Shown piece after piece: positions 21,844-24,220 of a stretch of 24,220 nucleotides of DNA. The DNA comes from CAZVYN01 sp964631125 (GTDB lineage: Bacteria > Eisenbacteria > RBG-16-71-46 > CAIMUX01): NCBI GenBank assembly GCA_964631125.1, contig CAZVYN010000066.1:1-24220 (forward strand), in the 5' to 3' direction. A program made the translations under genes and the position numbers. Each line of letters starts with the position of its first letter. The stretch's first letter is position 1. The notes below the pieces were generated by a model. It did no database searches. It was not told the DNA's origin and saw only the letters and a list, made by a program, of their open reading frames with translations.

Positions 21844-23607
21844 TCAGTTCGCGATCACGACTCTCTGGACTGCGTGTTCGCCCCTCGCTTCGAGCTTCAT
21901 CCAGTAGACGCCCGCCGGGAGGGCGCGCCCGGCGCCGTCCGCCAGCGCGAAGGAGCGTCGTCCCTCCCCCGCGTTCACTTCATCTCGGAACAGCGTTGCG
22001 AGCTGGCGGCCGCTCGCGTCCCAGAGCGTGAGACTCGCGACGCCGGCTTGCGGCATCGACCAATTGATCTCCACCTGCCCGGTGGTCGGCGTCGGGGCAG
22101 GCGTACCGAGGAAGAGCGTCCCCGATCGATCCAGGGCCTGATCCACGTCACTGGTCGCGCACGGACTCGGATCGCAGACGGTGCGGTTTCCTTGATAGTG
22201 GTCGCCGCAATCGGCCACGAGCGTGATCTCGCAGAAGCCGTTGTCGTGACAACAAGCGCCGGCGATCGCCTCGCATGGATTCGGATCGCACGTCGTACCG
22301 ACGCCCATGAACGTGTCGCCGCAGTTGTCGAGAGTCTGGATCTCGCAGACGGCGGCGTCGGCGCAGCAAGCGCCGGTCAGGTTGACGCAGAGGCTTGGCT
22401 CACAGGTCGTTCCGTCTCCCATGTACTGGCCGGCGCAGGTGAACGGATCGGTGATCACACAGAGGTCGTCCCCGTAGCAGCAGGCGCCGACCGCCGCGCC
22501 GCACGGATTCGGGACGCACGGCTCGCCGTCCCCGAGATAGACGCCGCCGTTCATCGCACAACTCTTCGCGTCTTCGACCTCGCAGGACTGATCCCAGAAG
22601 CAGCAGGCGCCGAAACCCGTTCCGCAGAGGTCCGGAGTGCAAGGAACGAGATCGCCGTGATAGGTCCCGCCATTGGCGTCGCAGTCGGCCGACGTCAGCG
22701 TGACGCACTGCCCCGACGTGAGGCAGCAGGCGCCGGTGGTCGGCGCTGTGCCGCAAGTGAAGCTCTGGCAGCGAATCATCACGTCCGAGTCCAAGACGGG
22801 GTCGCCGGCGTCCGCCAGCGCGATCTTGATGTGATTCGAACCCGGCTGGATGGTTCCGGTGGCGTAGAAGGTCTGGGTCAGTCCGTCCAACTCGGTGTCG
22901 AGCAGCCCCCCGCCGTCGTCGAGGTCGTTGTTCCTGAAGCAGTCGCAGTTCGGACCCGCGCCGATGTACGGGTTGCCGCAGTTCACGTTGTTGATCGAGA
23001 CGGGAGAGCCAGCGAGGCTGCAGCCTTGCGGCGATACCGCGATATTCACTCCGTTCAAGAAGAATCCGAAGACGTCGTTGTACGGTGTATTGACGTACTC
23101 ATTGTATTCTTCCGATCCAAATACATACTGAAAGACGACGTCTTGCGCACTATTGCATGTGAAGTCGAACTCCAGGATGACGGCGTCGTAAGTCGTGTAT
23201 CCAGGAATCAACGACTCGAGATCGACGTCACCCGGCGCCATGTTGTCGGTCGAGGTGGCGTCGCCGACGTTCGGGCCATCGAGCGTATGGATGTCTCCGG
23301 AGCTCAGAATGATCCCTTGATCGAAGCCGATCACGCCGAGGCCCCCGACGAATGAGCCCGCGGCTTGCGGGGCGGCCGTCAGCACGGCGTTCGACACCGT
23401 GACATCCGGGCCGAGCAGGCACTGGAGAAGTTCCGTCGCCGTGGCGGCGGGGGTCACGAGTTGGGCTCCACCGCCTCTCCCGGCGACGTAGTTGGTCCCC
23501 GTGGGACGGCCTTCCGCGCCTTGGGCTGTCCGGGCGCCGGGATGCAGAGCAGTTAGCGCGAGCATGATCCCGCCCACGCAGAGTTTCGCCCCCGAACTGG
23601 TTCGCAC
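21844..23607 (-). CDS. secreted choice-of-anchor L protein with five Cys-rich repeats and FlgD-like tail
   Basis: 587 residues from GTG 23607 (AAGGAG 8 nt upstream), with a signal peptide about 1-30. Residues about 55-285 are a choice-of-anchor L domain: VTVSNAVLTAAPQAAGSF, GFDQGIILSSGDI, then FEFDFTCNSAQDVVF-like strands and VFGSEEYNEYVNTPYNDVFG. This domain is found in surface proteins of Bacteroidetes and related groups that use assorted C-terminal anchors. Five repeats of 38-41 residues follow, beginning GACC at 292, 333, 374, 412 and 450. Each has six Cys (ACC..C..C..C..C with GDGxxCxPNPC) and probably forms three disulfides. The last 80 residues are a FlgD-like Ig domain (LWDASGRQLATLF ... 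GRALPAGVYWMKLEARG). So it is an exported, probably surface-exposed, disulfide-rich protein; adhesion is the likeliest role. Codons around 23080-23160 are more AT-rich than the surroundings. Confidence 0.9.
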   Translation of the reverse strand: MRTSSGAKLCVGGIMLALTALHPGARTAQGAEGRPTGTNYVAGRGGGAQLVTPAATATELLQCLLGPDVTVSNAVLTAAPQAAGSFVGGLGVIGFDQGIILSSGDIHTLDGPNVGDATSTDNMAPGDVDLESLIPGYTTYDAVILEFDFTCNSAQDVVFQYVFGSEEYNEYVNTPYNDVFGFFLNGVNIAVSPQGCSLAGSPVSINNVNCGNPYIGAGPNCDCFRNNDLDDGGGLLDTELDGLTQTFYATGTIQPGSNHIKIALADAGDPVLDSDVMIRCQSFTCGTAPTTGACCLTSGQCVTLTSADCDANGGTYHGDLVPCTPDLCGTGFGACCFWDQSCEVEDAKSCAMNGGVYLGDGEPCVPNPCGAAVGACCYGDDLCVITDPFTCAGQYMGDGTTCEPSLCVNLTGACCADAAVCEIQTLDNCGDTFMGVGTTCDPNPCEAIAGACCHDNGFCEITLVADCGDHYQGNRTVCDPSPCATSDVDQALDRSGTLFLGTPAPTPTTGQVEINWSMPQAGVASLTLWDASGRQLATLFRDEVNAGEGRRSFALADGAGRALPAGVYWMKLEARGEHAVQRVVIAN

Positions 23608-23783
23608 GATCCACACTCCTTCGGCTGGCCGCCGCGGTAGGACGGACCCCAGCCCCCCCAAGCCTGGTCAGCGGCCATCACTGCGGGCGCCGCCGACCTT
23701 CCTCCAAGACCAGATGGAAGGTGCGCGCTCGAGCGGCCGGCATCTGTGACATCCGTCAGGTTGTGGACGGTTCTCGGCGATGG

Positions 23784-24161
23784 TCACGGCGCGCAGGCGA
23801 CTTTGGTTCGCCTCCGCTCACTCCTCTGACCGATCCCTCGGCAGCAACCCGCCGCGTAGTCGACGGCGTGCACCTTGAACGCGCGCACCGCGAACTCGTC
23901 GAAGGCGGTGACAAAGACGATCAGGGGTAGATGCACCGGCGCGATCTCGTGCACGAGTTGGAACCCGTCCATCCCGGGCATCTGGACATCGAGGAACACG
24001 AGGTCCGGCTGCGTCTCGACGATGCAGCGGACTCCGGTCGGTCCATCGCCGGCTTCCCCCACGATCTCGAGATCGGAAGCTCGAGCAAGTCGGAGCCGCA
24101 GGCCCTCGCGCGCGAGCGGCTCGTCGTCTACGAGGACGGTGCGGATCCCGGTCCGAGTCAC
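23784..24161 (-). pseudogene. truncated LytTR-type response regulator (receiver only)
   Basis: 125 residues from GTG 24161. The receiver domain has the acidic pair D12/D13, phospho-acceptor D58 (VFLDVQMPGMDG), T85 (FVTAFDEF) and the AVRAFKVHAVDY helix typical of LytTR/AlgR-type regulators. Where the family continues with the conserved LLKPF, this protein reads AAGCCRGIGQRSERRR and stops after 23 residues. It lacks the receiver's switch lysine, helix 5 and the whole DNA-binding output domain (about 120-140 residues). No LytTR sequence is recognisable in the other frames of 23608-23783, so a deletion rather than a simple frameshift is likely. The start overlaps the upstream kinase stop (GTGA at 24158-24161). 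It could in theory act as a phosphate sink, but the missing Lys argues for decay. Confidence 0.78.
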
Positions 24162-24220
24162 GGCGCGGCCACGATCTTCCCCGGCAAGTGGAGCGAAACG
24201 CGGGCGCCGCCGGCGGCGCC
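24158..24220 (-). CDS. C-terminal end of a probable sensor histidine kinase, runs off the right edge
   Basis: The last 20 codons read GAAGGARVSLHLPGKIVAAP and stop at TGA 24158-24160, overlapping the response-regulator GTG. GGARVSLHLP matches the final strand of histidine-kinase ATPase domains (GGAxVxLxLP). LytS/YehU-type kinases are normally coupled to LytTR regulators in just this way. Too little is visible for more. Confidence 0.6.
   Translation of the reverse strand, partial: GAAGGARVSLHLPGKIVAAP

Noticed and set aside
21514..23355. Rightward open frame opposite the MBL-fold and choice-of-anchor L genes
   Set aside because: It spans two real genes and their intergenic hairpin, has no signal or domain, and is a GC-content artefact.

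Overview
The window is GC-rich, gene-dense DNA from a Gram-negative bacterium. Several exported proteins end in a FlgD-like Ig domain (pattern DxxGRxVxxL ... WDGxDxxGRxVxxGVYxxR). Others carry Cys-rich GACC repeats, choice-of-anchor L, IPT/TIG and heme-c motifs. This mixture is typical of FCB-group and related uncultured lineages (Ca. Eisenbacteria, Latescibacterota, Zixibacteria, Gemmatimonadota types). Ca. Eisenbacteria is my best guess, from protein style only. No rRNA, tRNA, IS element, integrase or CRISPR array is visible.

Layout. 1-707 (-): N-terminal part of a membrane pyrophosphatase (hppA). 907-3740 (+): peroxide-response pair, a cysteine-free PerR/Fur regulator with a 7-1-7 operator directly before its start, then katG. 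3880-5165 (+): small membrane protein overlapping a secreted helix-hairpin-helix protein made of three 60-residue units. 5233-8029 (-): three-gene envelope operon: beta-barrel-like protein with an N-terminal heme motif, YceI protein, and IPT lipoprotein with a C-terminal heme. 8169-8891 (+): degraded AmpG-like MFS gene, facing a small membrane protein gene (8956-9276, -). 9338-11443 (+): GT-C glycosyltransferase with a TPR tail.

11456-16307 (-) is the most interesting block: ECF sigma factor, membrane-anchored zinc-finger anti-sigma factor and a secreted TPR-CHAT protease in a tight operon, followed by the frameshifted remnant of a FlgD-domain protein. Divergent to it, 16425-18635 (+) encodes a secreted protein with twelve DxxGxDxY repeats, behind a textbook ECF promoter (GGAAC, 16 nt, CGTC). 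I infer a proteolytic envelope-signalling relay (CHAT cuts anti-sigma, sigma is freed, repeat protein is made). It resembles the TPR-CHAT/anti-sigma/RpoE logic of type III-E CRISPR loci, but here without CRISPR and apparently in the periplasm.

18679-21647 (-): multiheme cytochrome with a FlgD-like tail and an exported metallo-beta-lactamase-fold protein with an eroded metal site. 21844-23607 (-): secreted choice-of-anchor L protein with five Cys-rich repeats. 23784-24220 (-): LytTR-type response regulator truncated after its receiver domain, and the last codons of its probable histidine kinase.

Two window-wide patterns stand out. Three exported proteins carry 12-bp tandem repeats in or next to the signal peptide. 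Four genes are broken by a stop, frameshift or truncation, which could be real decay or assembly error. No stretch over 300 bases lacks a gene; the longest gaps (708-925, 1322-1496, 21648-21843, 23608-23783) hold only the sites listed.
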